The notes under the pieces: generated by a model
What the model was told of the DNA's origin: nothing
Seen by the model: only the letters and a program-made list of their open reading frames with translations
The model's database searches: none
Program-made: the position numbers and the translations under genes
From: Flectobacillus major DSM 103
Lineage (GTDB): Bacteria; Bacteroidota; Bacteroidia; Cytophagales; Spirosomataceae
Direction of reading: 5' to 3'
Length of the DNA: 64,000 bases
Assembly (NCBI RefSeq): GCF_000427405.1
Contig: NZ_ATXY01000003.1
Coordinates: 59,620-123,619 of the forward strand
Shown: positions 1 to 7,384 of the stretch, piece after piece
Layout of the letters: each line of letters starts with the position of its first letter
Numbering within the stretch: position 1 is the stretch's first letter

Positions 1-682
1 TGCTCAGAAATGTTATGAATACTACCCAAAGCAAAAGCCCAGTACCATAACTAGAAGCCACCACTTCCATACTTTTATTGAGAGAAATATTAAGGAGTTT
101 TTTGAGCCAGTAAGCCAACAATACCCAGTAAATCAATTCAAAAACGTTGAATAATTGAAGTGGATATATTTGCCAAGTAGACAGACTTTTGACATCAAAT
201 AATTGTAAAGCTGAAAGAGGAAAAAAATATTGTAAATCGTTTAAAGTATAGTGCGTTTGGATAAATAAAAACCAAAATAGTTTAATAACAGGAACAACCA
301 AAAAAGGAATTTCTGCCAGCATGACTGCTTTAAATAGTATTGAAAAACCTACTTTACGGTCAAAGAAAAAGAAGCCTGTTTGTAAAATAAGGGTAACAAG
401 TGTAAATTTAATTAAATAAATAAAAGCCAGACATAAGTATGATATCCATGCCCATTTATGAGACTGTTCAATAATATTTTCAATTTTTTCAATAGTTAAC
501 TGTTCAGATAAAGAGTTATAATAGAGTGTATTAGAAAGTAAAAAAAAATTTATCGCAAATGTTAACATCCATGAATAAATAATTAAACCAATGTATATAT
601 ATCTATTTTTAAGAGTACGTAAATAAATCATTGAATATCGGGGAGTTATATTTTTTTTGAGTACTGCAAATAAATTTTTCAT
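1..682 (-). CDS. Membrane protein, cut by the left window edge
   Basis: An open frame starts at the ATG at 682 and runs without a stop through the left edge, so only the first about 227 codons are seen. It begins MKNLFAVLKKNITPRYSMIY and contains several hydrophobic stretches (for example around residues 27-45, 75-95 and 115-135), so it is a polytopic inner-membrane protein. I do not recognise the family. It starts 13 bases after a 57-residue membrane protein gene and lies downstream of two double-glycine-leader peptides on the same strand, so a role in immunity or export of those peptides is an inference from position only. The C-terminus is outside the window. Confidence 0.6.
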   Translation of the reverse strand, partial: MKNLFAVLKKNITPRYSMIYLRTLKNRYIYIGLIIYSWMLTFAINFFLLSNTLYYNSLSEQLTIEKIENIIEQSHKWAWISYLCLAFIYLIKFTLVTLILQTGFFFFDRKVGFSILFKAVMLAEIPFLVVPVIKLFWFLFIQTHYTLNDLQYFFPLSALQLFDVKSLSTWQIYPLQLFNVFELIYWVLLAYWLKKLLNISLNKSMEVVASSYGTGLLLWVVFITFLS

Positions 683-695
683 ATACACATATAAT

Positions 696-869
696 TCATT
701 TTTTTATATTTCCATTTAATAGTTGTATTAAGGTATAAAATGAAGGTATTACTGAAATCAATATAAATACAATAACAAATTCTTTTGGAAATTTCAAGAA
801 GCCCATGATTGTTAGTATGAGTATAATAGAGAATATCAATGCTATGATGTTTAAAATTTTGAGTAACAT
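696..869 (-). CDS. Small two-helix membrane protein (57 aa)
   Basis: A short frame from ATG at 869 to TGA at 696 encodes 57 residues beginning MLLKILNIIALIFSIILILT. There are two hydrophobic segments (about residues 5-24 and 31-50) separated by a short loop with FPKE, and a lysine-rich end (NIKK). It lies 13 bases upstream of the partial membrane protein gene on the same strand, which suggests co-transcription. Size and topology resemble bacteriocin immunity proteins, but that is inference; there is no recognisable motif. The 341 bases between it and the nearest peptide gene contain no ORF I would call. Confidence 0.5.
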   Translation of the reverse strand: MLLKILNIIALIFSIILILTIMGFLKFPKEFVIVFILISVIPSFYTLIQLLNGNIKK

Positions 870-1210
870 GGTATGACAGTATTTATGTGAATTGTTTTAA
901 ATTGATTTTGAAAACATTGAAAAAGAAAAAAGAATGAACAAAAGTATTTGAGTGTTTTTTTAATATATATCAACGTAAGACACATTGCTTTTTTTTAAGC
1001 TCCGAAATAACATGTTTAGTTTAATTCTGAGTTTCATAAGTTTATGCTGAGATTATACAGAAAGTCGAAATATTTTTCGCTTAAATATTTTATTCTAAAT
1101 ATATTTACTTAGAATCCTATATTATCAAATTTTATACTTCAGCGTAAAAATTAAATGATTTTGGGAAAATTATTTAATTTAATCTCCTATACAACCTCAG
1201 CATAGTAAAA
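870..1210. other. Gap without a gene
   Basis: AT-rich spacer of about 340 bases between the small membrane protein gene (start 869) and the first peptide gene (stop 1211), both on the minus strand. No coding frame is convincing. It presumably holds the promoter of the membrane-protein pair; I see no clear operator. Confidence 0.4.
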
Positions 1211-1390
1211 TTATCCGCAAACATAGACTGCGGCACCGCAAGCTGCGACAGCCCGCAAGCCAGGGATTATAACCGCTGGAGTCCAGCCAACTGCAATTGT
1301 AGCACCAACGGCTGCACCGCATCCAAGACCAGCAAAAAAGCACCCCCATCCCCCACCATTGATTCTTTCAAGATTTTCTATTTTTTTCAT
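1211..1390 (-). CDS. Double-glycine-leader bacteriocin-like precursor A
   Basis: A 59-residue precursor. The ATG at 1390 gives MKKIENLERINGG as the leader; a longer frame would need a TTG start at 1399. Cleavage after GG, as done by peptidase-containing ABC transporters, leaves 46 residues: GWGC at the start, Gly/Ala-rich helices with GxxxG-type spacing, WTP in the middle and YVCG at the end. Cysteines fall at mature positions 4, 11, 38 and 45. The neighbour upstream (1408-1593) encodes a second 46-residue product with Cys4, Trp23, Pro25 and Cys45 in the same positions, so the two are paralogues and probably a two-peptide bacteriocin. The gap between the genes is 17 bases. Target and modification are unknown. 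Confidence is high for a leader peptide, moderate for bacteriocin function. Confidence 0.75.
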   Translation of the reverse strand: MKKIENLERINGGGWGCFFAGLGCGAAVGATIAVGWTPAVIIPGLRAVAACGAAVYVCG

Positions 1391-1407
1391 GATTTTCAAT
1401 TGTTATA

Positions 1408-1593
1408 TTATTTACAAAAATACGCACCAGCTAAACCGACAGTTCCAACAACTCCTCCCAAAGCCCAACCTATTGGATTCCAAGAATTTGCCAGAATAAT
1501 ACCTGCAGAACCCACAACCATTCCCATTACTAAACTGCACCTATCACTTCCTCCATGTAAATGCTCAATGTTCAATGTCTCTAATTTTTTCAT
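1408..1593 (-). CDS. Double-glycine-leader bacteriocin-like precursor B
   Basis: A 61-residue precursor with leader MKKLETLNIEHLHGG and a predicted 46-residue mature peptide starting SDRC and ending YFCK. Mature Cys4 and Cys45 are its only cysteines and match two of the four in peptide A; SWNP places Trp23 and Pro25 as in A. Glycines are spaced for helix packing (GMVVG; GGVVGTVGLAG). This suggests a helical hairpin turning at W-x-P with termini joined by a disulfide (inference). It is encoded directly downstream of a GT1 glycosyltransferase (60 bases away), which could modify it. The exporter is not in the window and may lie beyond the left edge. Confidence 0.75.
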   Translation of the reverse strand: MKKLETLNIEHLHGGSDRCSLVMGMVVGSAGIILANSWNPIGWALGGVVGTVGLAGAYFCK

Positions 1594-1653
1594 AATTACT
1601 ATTTTTTAAGAATAGCCTTGCAATATCACAAGGTATCGTAAACTTACAGGATG

Positions 1654-2994
1654 CTACTGAACTAAAAGTTCAGTGGAGAAAAAATCTTCTAAAAAACTTT
1701 CATTACTATATTTCTCATATAATACTTCACTGAATATTTGTGTTTTCTGTTGATAAATGGGGTTGTTTAATAACTCATTAATCGTGTTCTCAATGGCTTT
1801 CTTACTATCCTTTAGCTTTGCCTTTATACCCAAACCATGATAAACTACTCGTGCAGTATTGCCATTCTGATCCCATTTATTATTAAGTGGTACAAGCAAC
1901 ATTGGTACGCCAGCGTAGGCACTTTCCAAAACAGAATTTAAACCTCCATGCGTTATAAAAACATTCACTTCTTTTAATAAGCCTCTTTGTGGTACGGTTT
2001 CTAAAATTTTTATATGTTTTGAGGCTGTTTTGAGGTTGTTTTTTAATTCTTTCCCAACGGATAATATCAAATAACAATTGTTATCTTTTTCAAAAATAGA
2101 GCATAATTTCTCGAAAAAATGTGCTGATTTACCCTTCGTATGTACATTATGTAAAGTACCTAATGATGCGTAAATAATCTTTTTATTTTGGCTTTTAGCG
2201 TTGTTTACAAAATTTTGTAAATTATCAGGAAGTATTTGTTTTTGGGTGTCGGTCATTAAGCCTAAATAGTGCTGATTAGTATTTTTTGGTTTGCCCAAAA
2301 ATTCTATTTCCTGAGGTGCTAAAACCCATTCTTCAATACTTTGAAACCCTACATGAAATACTTTATCATCAATGATAGCATATTTTTTTAAAATATGATT
2401 CTGCTTGAATTTTCGTTTGATAAGTAATGAATTACTCAACCCTAAAAAACGAATCAAATCAAAGCTTTGTGATAAGGCACGTTTTATCTTCATTTTTTGC
2501 CATGCTATCTTTACTTTATTGGCATTATCAGGCAAAATAAAAGTATTCAAAGGTGGTGTAAAACCGTCATTATAAGGCGAAAGCATAGTTTGGACAAAAA
2601 CTAATTTAATGACACTTTGTCTAATGAGTGATTCTATTAGAATAAAGTCTGTGCTATAAAAAGAATCAACCAAAATTAGGTCAGGCTGATATTTGTTTAA
2701 CCATTTCTCATAATCTTTCTTGCGTTCATTATAACTCAAATCTTGAAATCTATCCAATAGACTTTCCAAATAGGGGCTACTGGTATTTTCATATTGCATA
2801 TCCTCTAAACCAAGCCCAAAAGGTTTACTTTGAGATAATACTAACTCAAAGCCATTTTTGATGATGACCTCTCTAAATTCAGGCGTTGAGGCAAAAACAC
2901 AGCGATAGCCTAATTTCTGTAAGCATTGGGCTAATTTTATAGTTGGGTTTAAATGCCCCCACGCAGGGAGCATACTGAAAAATGCCGTTTTCAT
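1654..2994 (-). CDS. GT1-family glycosyltransferase (MGT/UGT type)
   Basis: 446 residues, full length for GT-B fold GT1 enzymes that move sugar from a nucleotide sugar to small acceptors. The N-terminal Rossmann half starts MKTAFFSMLPAWGHLNPTIK with His14 in the position of the usual catalytic base. The C-terminal half has IIYASLGT and the donor-binding signature THGGLNSVLESAYAGVPML followed by PLNNKWDQNGNTARV. Placed between an HTH regulator (start-side, 38 bases) and two double-glycine peptides (60 bases), it may glycosylate the peptides or a linked metabolite; GT1 enzymes are not the usual glycocin transferases, so this is open. The gene is bracketed by about 40-base imperfect direct repeats (1656-1697 and 3027-3066), suggesting it can be gained or lost as a unit. 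Confidence 0.85.
   Translation of the reverse strand: MKTAFFSMLPAWGHLNPTIKLAQCLQKLGYRCVFASTPEFREVIIKNGFELVLSQSKPFGLGLEDMQYENTSSPYLESLLDRFQDLSYNERKKDYEKWLNKYQPDLILVDSFYSTDFILIESLIRQSVIKLVFVQTMLSPYNDGFTPPLNTFILPDNANKVKIAWQKMKIKRALSQSFDLIRFLGLSNSLLIKRKFKQNHILKKYAIIDDKVFHVGFQSIEEWVLAPQEIEFLGKPKNTNQHYLGLMTDTQKQILPDNLQNFVNNAKSQNKKIIYASLGTLHNVHTKGKSAHFFEKLCSIFEKDNNCYLILSVGKELKNNLKTASKHIKILETVPQRGLLKEVNVFITHGGLNSVLESAYAGVPMLLVPLNNKWDQNGNTARVVYHGLGIKAKLKDSKKAIENTINELLNNPIYQQKTQIFSEVLYEKYSNESFLEDFFSTELLVQ
1656..1697. repeat. Direct repeat copy 1 at the GT1 3' end
   Basis: About 42 bases that match 3027-3066 with a few changes and one-base gaps. Each copy contains a small hairpin (CTGAACTAAAAGTTCAG here) followed by an A/T tract and TTCTAAAA. 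Copy 1 encodes the last residues of the glycosyltransferase (FFSTELLVQ). The hairpin may also work as a weak terminator for the minus-strand genes. Confidence 0.6.
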
Positions 2995-3026
2995 TGATTC
3001 GATTTTCCTGCAAAAACGAAACTCTC

Positions 3027-3066
3027 ACTGAATTAAAAGTTCAGTGAAAAAAAATTTCTAAAATAA
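3027..3066. repeat. Direct repeat copy 2 at the HTH 3' end
   Basis: Second copy of the repeat at 1656-1697. Its hairpin is CACTGAATTAAAAGTTCAGTG less one base beyond 20, with arms CACTGAA and TTCAGTG. It overlaps the end of the HTH regulator gene, which reads through it in a different phase (FFSLNF) from the glycosyltransferase copy (FFSTELLVQ); a one-base shift would restore an almost identical tail. Confidence 0.6.
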
Positions 3067-3347
3067 ATTACCGAGGATGTTCTACCACCATTCAAATTAG
3101 CGGTTTCTTGTTTGGAGAGTTTACGGAAGCCTATTTCAAAAGATCCCTCTTCGGTATAAACATAACTTCGGGTATATGGGCAGTAGTCAATAGGGAGGTG
3201 CAAATCATTGACTAATTCATCACGGAATTTATACCATGCTCGTTCAGTGATACCCAATTTTTGGGCAAGCTCTTTAGGAGTTCCTGTAGCTTTTTGTTTG
3301 ATAAGTTTATCTAAGTAATTTAGGCGTTGACAAATTTTCCAAAGCAT
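3033..3347 (-). CDS. HTH regulator with a C-terminal double-glycine motif
   Basis: 104 residues. Residues about 8-50 (RLNYLDKLIKQKATGTPKEL and on to GITERAWYKFRDEL) form a winged or DeoR-like helix-turn-helix, so it is probably a DNA-binding regulator of the adjacent locus. The C-terminal part contains KLSKQETANLNGG, a close match to the classical LSxxExxxLxGG double-glycine leader (L at -12, S at -11, E at -8, L at -4, GG), followed by only 17 residues. Whether this motif is processed is unknown. It is the first gene of the minus-strand peptide locus, 38 bases before the glycosyltransferase. Its tail overlaps a repeat shared with that gene's end, so the C-terminus may have been altered by a frameshift. 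Confidence 0.7.
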   Translation of the reverse strand: MLWKICQRLNYLDKLIKQKATGTPKELAQKLGITERAWYKFRDELVNDLHLPIDYCPYTRSYVYTEEGSFEIGFRKLSKQETANLNGGRTSSVIYFRNFFSLNF

Positions 3348-3738
3348 GTTATTAAAGTTGTAGTTAATTATAAAATTGTAATAGGGTATTATTCAAAAAG
3401 TACGCATAGATATTTATATAAATATATAAAGTTTTTTATTTAATTTATCACAGACCACATAAGAAATAATTATTTCATGTAATGGGCATTTTAATTTATC
3501 AAAAGTCATTTTTATACACATATCTCCCTATCACTTTTAGCCTTTCTCACTATCAAATTTGTTGTGTATAGTCCAATATTTATTAAAGTAAATTGATTTA
3601 AGCTTTGTAAATACAACCTTAATACCCTAATTTGTTGTATTCTACAAAATACCCATCGAGGTATACCTCAATCTCTGAATTGTAGTTCAAGTAACTACCT
3701 ATCTAATTCCTAGTATAAGAAAAACGAACCCTTATTTT
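3348..3738. other. Divergent promoter region, no gene
   Basis: 391 AT-rich bases between the minus-strand HTH gene and the plus-strand antiporter. No coding frame is evident. It contains a perfect 12-base palindrome GAGGTATACCTC (3658-3669), about 70 bases before the antiporter start and a possible operator, and two similar AATTTGTTGT stretches whose role I cannot assign. Confidence 0.4.
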
Positions 3739-5343
3739 ATGCAAAGTTTATTTATCGAATACGTATATCTCATTTTGATCATTTTGGCATTGGTGATGCT
3801 AGCCAACAAACTACGCATAGCATATCCTATTGTTTTGGTGTTGGGAGGGCTGGTTCTCAGTTTGGTTAATCGGTTTGCCAATATTACGATTGACCCCGAA
3901 TTAGTTTTTTTTATTTTTCTACCTCCTTTGCTCTACGAAGCTGCGTGGCAGGTTTCATGGAAAGAATTTTGGAAATGGCGACGAGCTATCACAAGCTTTG
4001 CTTTTCCTGTAGTTATTATTACATCATGTGTTATAGCACTGGTAGCACAAGCCATTATTCCCGATTTTACGTTGGCTCTTGGTTTTTTGCTTGGAGGTAT
4101 TATTTCGCCACCCGATGCGGTATCGGCAACCACTATTATGCGTCAGGTAAAAGTACCCAAATCGCTAGTAAGTATTGCCGAAGGCGAAAGCCTACTCAAC
4201 GATGCCTCATCATTGATAGTTTTTCGCTTTGCACTGGCGGCCATTATTACAGGACAATTTCATATTCAGGAAGCAGCCAATAGCTTTTTTGGGGTAATTG
4301 TTATGGGTATATTGATTGGCTTGGTGGTGGGCTTAATTTTTTATGCTATTCATAGATGGATGCCTACCACGCCTAGTATAGAGGTAGTCCTTACTTTTGT
4401 GACACCTTATTGCATGTATAATGTGGCCGAACATTTTCACTTTTCGGGTGTATTGGCAGTAGTGAGTGGTGGGCTTTTTTTATCGAGCAAACGCCAAATA
4501 ATGCTTACTTATATTAGTCGGGTTCAGAGTGTAAATGTTTGGACCAATTTTGTGTTTGTACTCAACGGCTTGGTTTTCTTGCTTATAGGGCTTCAGTTAC
4601 CTGCGGTAGTGCAGCAGTTTGGCAGTATTAGTTTAGAACAAGCCATTGGATACAGCTTGATTATTTCCTTGGTTCTTATTATTACCCGACTGGTGTGTTC
4701 TTTGGGAGCATCACTTTTTACCCGTTTTATGAGTAGATTTATTACTGTAGCCGACCCCAACCCTGGTTGGAAACTCCCATTGATACATGGTTGGGCAGGT
4801 ATGCGTGGCGTAGTGTCGCTAGCTTCAGCTCTTTCTATTCCGCTATTTGTGCAAGAAGGTCAGGCTTTTCCAAGTCGCAATATTATTCTTTTTATCACCT
4901 TTGTTGTTATTCTTGTCACCTTGGTTTTTCAGGGGCTAACGCTTCCTTTGCTTATCAAGAAATTAAAGCTGATCGATAAAGCCGTACCCGAACAAGAGCA
5001 GGAGGTAAGTATTCAGCACAAAATGGCCAATAACTCGCTACAATTTTTGGAGAAAAAATATGGAAAAAATTGTCTCCAAAATAGCCATGTCAGAAATTTA
5101 TACGAAAGATTAACCATCGAGTTAGGTGTTTTGAGCCAAGCTATTGAAACCAAAGATACTTACGACGGCCTAGCACTAAAAAAGAATCAACTTATATACC
5201 TTGAACTCTTAGAACAACAGCGAACTTTACTCAACAAAATCAATCACCTCGATGAGTTTGACGAGGATTTAATCAGAAAATACCAAACTTTAATAGATAT
5301 TGAAGAATTTAAAATCAGAGAAAAATACATTATAGTATCATAA
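3739..5343 (+). CDS. Na+/H+ antiporter, CPA1 family (NhaP-like)
   Basis: 534 residues with about 12 membrane segments, starting MQSLFIEYVYLILIILALVM. The family signature in the middle of the transport core is clear: GGIISPPDAVSATTIMRQ near residues 125-142, then GESLLNDASSLIVFRFAL, containing the Asn-Asp pair typical of electroneutral CPA1 exchangers. A later segment HGWAGMRGVVSLASALSIP is also typical. Residues after about 410 form a soluble, charged C-terminal region, probably regulatory. The protein would sit in the inner membrane and exchange Na+ or K+ for protons. It is a single-gene unit, ended by a strong hairpin at 5424-5471. Confidence 0.9.
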   Translation: MQSLFIEYVYLILIILALVMLANKLRIAYPIVLVLGGLVLSLVNRFANITIDPELVFFIFLPPLLYEAAWQVSWKEFWKWRRAITSFAFPVVIITSCVIALVAQAIIPDFTLALGFLLGGIISPPDAVSATTIMRQVKVPKSLVSIAEGESLLNDASSLIVFRFALAAIITGQFHIQEAANSFFGVIVMGILIGLVVGLIFYAIHRWMPTTPSIEVVLTFVTPYCMYNVAEHFHFSGVLAVVSGGLFLSSKRQIMLTYISRVQSVNVWTNFVFVLNGLVFLLIGLQLPAVVQQFGSISLEQAIGYSLIISLVLIITRLVCSLGASLFTRFMSRFITVADPNPGWKLPLIHGWAGMRGVVSLASALSIPLFVQEGQAFPSRNIILFITFVVILVTLVFQGLTLPLLIKKLKLIDKAVPEQEQEVSIQHKMANNSLQFLEKKYGKNCLQNSHVRNLYERLTIELGVLSQAIETKDTYDGLALKKNQLIYLELLEQQRTLLNKINHLDEFDEDLIRKYQTLIDIEEFKIREKYIIVS

Positions 5344-5423
5344 ACGCTAAAACCAATATTATGTCAGAATAAAACAATGCCTAGAATCTGTTTTTTTGAA
5401 CATACATTAATATCCTCAATACG

Positions 5424-5471
5424 TTTTTTCTTATTAGCTGGTGAATAAATTCGCTAGCTAATAAGAAAAAA
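5424..5471. terminator. Bidirectional hairpin terminator
   Basis: A 22-base stem (5424-5445 with 5450-5471, two G-U wobbles) around the four-base loop TAAA, with a T run on one arm and an A run on the other, between convergent genes (antiporter plus, Dabb minus). The inner stem GGTGAA/TTCGCT resembles those at 48188-48231 and 56199-56236. Confidence 0.75.
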
Positions 5472-5566
5472 GCTCCTAAATGTATTTCCTCAAAAATCAA
5501 TTTTCAGAACACAATAAATAATCTGTTTTACCAATAGTTGACACCCAAAACACTTTTATTCAATTC

Positions 5567-5953
5567 TTATTTTTCGGTGTAAAAGTCTACTGCGTCAACA
5601 CTTTTAATGATAGCAACGCCTAGTTTTATATGTTTTTGATGCTCAGGCGAAGCACCGTATTGAGCCAACTCTTTTTCAGACACAAAACTGGATACATACA
5701 CATGCTTAATCTCTTTGTTATGTTGATTGATAGGCACAACTCCCCATTCATAGCCTTTTACTTCTTTTCTTTTGAGGGCTAAGTTTTTGAAAGATTGGTC
5801 AACTTCTTTGATTTCTTTCAAAGTTGCTCCCTGTTTGAAAGTTATCGTAACTATGTGTTTCAATATTTTTGGAGCATCAGACTGGGCTTTAAGACAAAAG
5901 ACACTACTAACGAGCATAATTGTAATAGCCCAAAGGGTTATTTTCTTTTTCAT
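5567..5953 (-). CDS. Secreted Dabb (stress-response A/B barrel) protein
   Basis: 128 residues: a signal peptide (MKKKITLWAITIMLVSSVFC then LKAQ) and one Dabb ferredoxin-like domain, recognised by KHIVTITFKQGATLKEI, the central YEWGVV and the end HQKHIKLGVAIIKSVDAVDF. Dabb proteins are small dimeric barrels; some are enzymes, most lack an assigned reaction. In Bacteroidota many exported Dabb proteins of this size are uncharacterised. It is monocistronic, with about 295 bases of upstream AT-rich DNA before the fasciclin gene on the other strand, so the two may be divergently controlled. Confidence 0.8.
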   Translation of the reverse strand: MKKKITLWAITIMLVSSVFCLKAQSDAPKILKHIVTITFKQGATLKEIKEVDQSFKNLALKRKEVKGYEWGVVPINQHNKEIKHVYVSSFVSEKELAQYGASPEHQKHIKLGVAIIKSVDAVDFYTEK

Positions 5954-6249
5954 AAGATTGGTAAAGGAAAAGGTTATAAACTTCTAAAGTTACTTTTTAT
6001 CCAATCAAGATAACTGGGTTTTTAAACTTTTGTACTAACTAATCAATAAGTTGTGTAAATAGTCTTTAAAATCTGATAATTATTCAAGCTTGATTCCTTA
6101 TTCATTACTTTTAAGGATACAATGACCAATCACTCACTCCAACAAAACAGCTATTCACGCTACAAATTATACGCTTCACGCTAGTAAGTATATCCAATAG
6201 CCCAAACCCAAAGTTATAAAGGTGTTTAGAAATCAACAAAAAACCTTTA

Positions 6250-7191
6250 ATGCTTATGAAATCTCTTAAAAAAACAGGATTCGCCTTCTTTTGTTTTGTT
6301 GCTCTTGGTCTTGTTGCTTGCAGCAACGACGACGAAAACAACACTGTTATGACCAAAGACGTAACAGATGTTGCCATTGCAGATCCGCAATTTAGTACGT
6401 TAGTGTCGGCTCTAACTAAGGCCAACTTAGTAAGTGCTTTGAAAGCAAGTGGGCCTTTCACCGTTTTTGCTCCTAGTAATGCTGCTTTTGCCAAGGCTAA
6501 TATTACGAGTTTGGATGGAATCAGCAATGATGACCTAACCAAAATTCTTACCAACCACGTAGTTTCGGGTAAGGTGATGGCGGCCGATGTAACATCGGGC
6601 AGAGTGGCTACTCTCAATACCGATAGTCCCATTTATATTTCTAAAAATACCGATGGGGTATTTATCAATGGTACTGTTAAAGTAGTACAAACCGATGTAA
6701 CGGCATCTAATGGTGTTGTTCATGTAATTGATAACGTGATTGTACCACCTACCAAAAACCTGGTAACTATTGCCGCAGAAAACAGTAATTTCTCGGAGTT
6801 GGTTAGTCTTGTTACAGCAGCCGACCCAGCAGTAGCAACGGCTTTGTCGCAGGCTTCAGCCAATGGCCTTACGGTATTTGCCCCAACCAACGCTGCTTTT
6901 ACTGAACTTTACAAAACTGTACCAAAAGCAACCTTGCTAAGCCCTGCCAACCGTACTTTATTGACCAACGTTTTGTTATATCATGTTGTACCTGGAAGGG
7001 TATTTTCTACAGATTTACCCAATGTAAGTGGCGAGGTAGCTACAGCCAATGCCAGTGCAAAACTTACGTTTAACTTAGTGGGTGGTGCCAAAGTGAATGG
7101 TACTTCGAGTGGTGCATCTAATATCACTTCTGCTAATATATTAGCTACCAATGGTGTAATACATGTAATTGACAAAGTATTACTTCCTTAG
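6250..7191 (+). CDS. Two-domain fasciclin (FAS1) lipoprotein
   Basis: 313 residues. A lipoprotein signal (MKSLKKTGFAFFCFVALGLVAC when read from the second Met at 6256, which I prefer over 6250) places Cys of LVAC as the lipidated residue. Two FAS1 domains follow, about residues 38-168 and 170-313, each with the H1/H2-like signatures: FTVFAPSNAAFAK and VVHVIDNVIVPP in the first, LTVFAPTNAAFTEL, LLYHVVPGRV and VIHVIDKVLLP in the second. FAS1 domains mediate adhesion or ligand contact at the cell surface. The protein is probably an outer-membrane surface lipoprotein. It is followed by a terminator at 7208-7233. Confidence 0.9.
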   Translation: MLMKSLKKTGFAFFCFVALGLVACSNDDENNTVMTKDVTDVAIADPQFSTLVSALTKANLVSALKASGPFTVFAPSNAAFAKANITSLDGISNDDLTKILTNHVVSGKVMAADVTSGRVATLNTDSPIYISKNTDGVFINGTVKVVQTDVTASNGVVHVIDNVIVPPTKNLVTIAAENSNFSELVSLVTAADPAVATALSQASANGLTVFAPTNAAFTELYKTVPKATLLSPANRTLLTNVLLYHVVPGRVFSTDLPNVSGEVATANASAKLTFNLVGGAKVNGTSSGASNITSANILATNGVIHVIDKVLLP

Positions 7192-7207
7192 AATAACATT
7201 CATAAAG

Positions 7208-7233
7208 AGCCTCCATCATGGTTGATGGGGGCT
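7208..7233 (+). terminator. Rho-independent terminator after the fasciclin gene
   Basis: Arms AGCCTCCATCA and TGATGGGGGCT (one G-U pair) around a four-base loop, followed by TTGTTATTTTC, 16 bases after the fasciclin stop. Its right arm is also the start of the repeat that recurs at 13648. Confidence 0.7.
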
Positions 7234-7339
7234 TTGTTATTTTCAAAAACACCAAAGTAAGATTTGTAACGAGTTCTCTCTTTCTTTTTAGTGATTTTGA
7301 TTGAATAGCAAAGTGAGCTTTTTTATTTATAGCTCTTTG
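7222..7339. repeat. Dispersed intergenic repeat, copy 1
   Basis: About 118 bases related to 13648-13801. Shared blocks in the same order: TTGATGGG-x-GCTTT, TATTTTCAAAA, TCTCTTTC then TTTTTAGTGATT, TGATTGAATAGCAAAGT, and GAGCTTTTTT with TAGC-x-CTTTG. No coding function seen. The two copies flank the esterase-CitMHS-AtuA block and the orphan protein gene. Confidence 0.65.
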
Positions 7340-7384
7340 TCTCAAACACAAACCTCTACGTCCCAACGAATACAACTTACAACC

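Noticed and set aside
1400..1609. Plus-strand 69-codon frame
   Set aside because: It is antisense to peptide B, which has a leader, conserved cysteines and a paralogue; the plus frame has no family features.
1654..3066. GT1 gene as a transposon cargo
   Set aside because: The flanking repeats are direct and only about 40 bases, there is no transposase and no terminal inverted repeat; recombination is simpler.
6111..6632. Minus-strand 173-codon frame opposite the fasciclin gene
   Set aside because: Antisense shadow of a well-supported lipoprotein gene with two FAS1 domains.
7145..7375. Minus-strand 76-codon frame over the repeat at 7222
   Set aside because: It spans a terminator and a non-coding repeat; the second repeat copy does not keep the frame.
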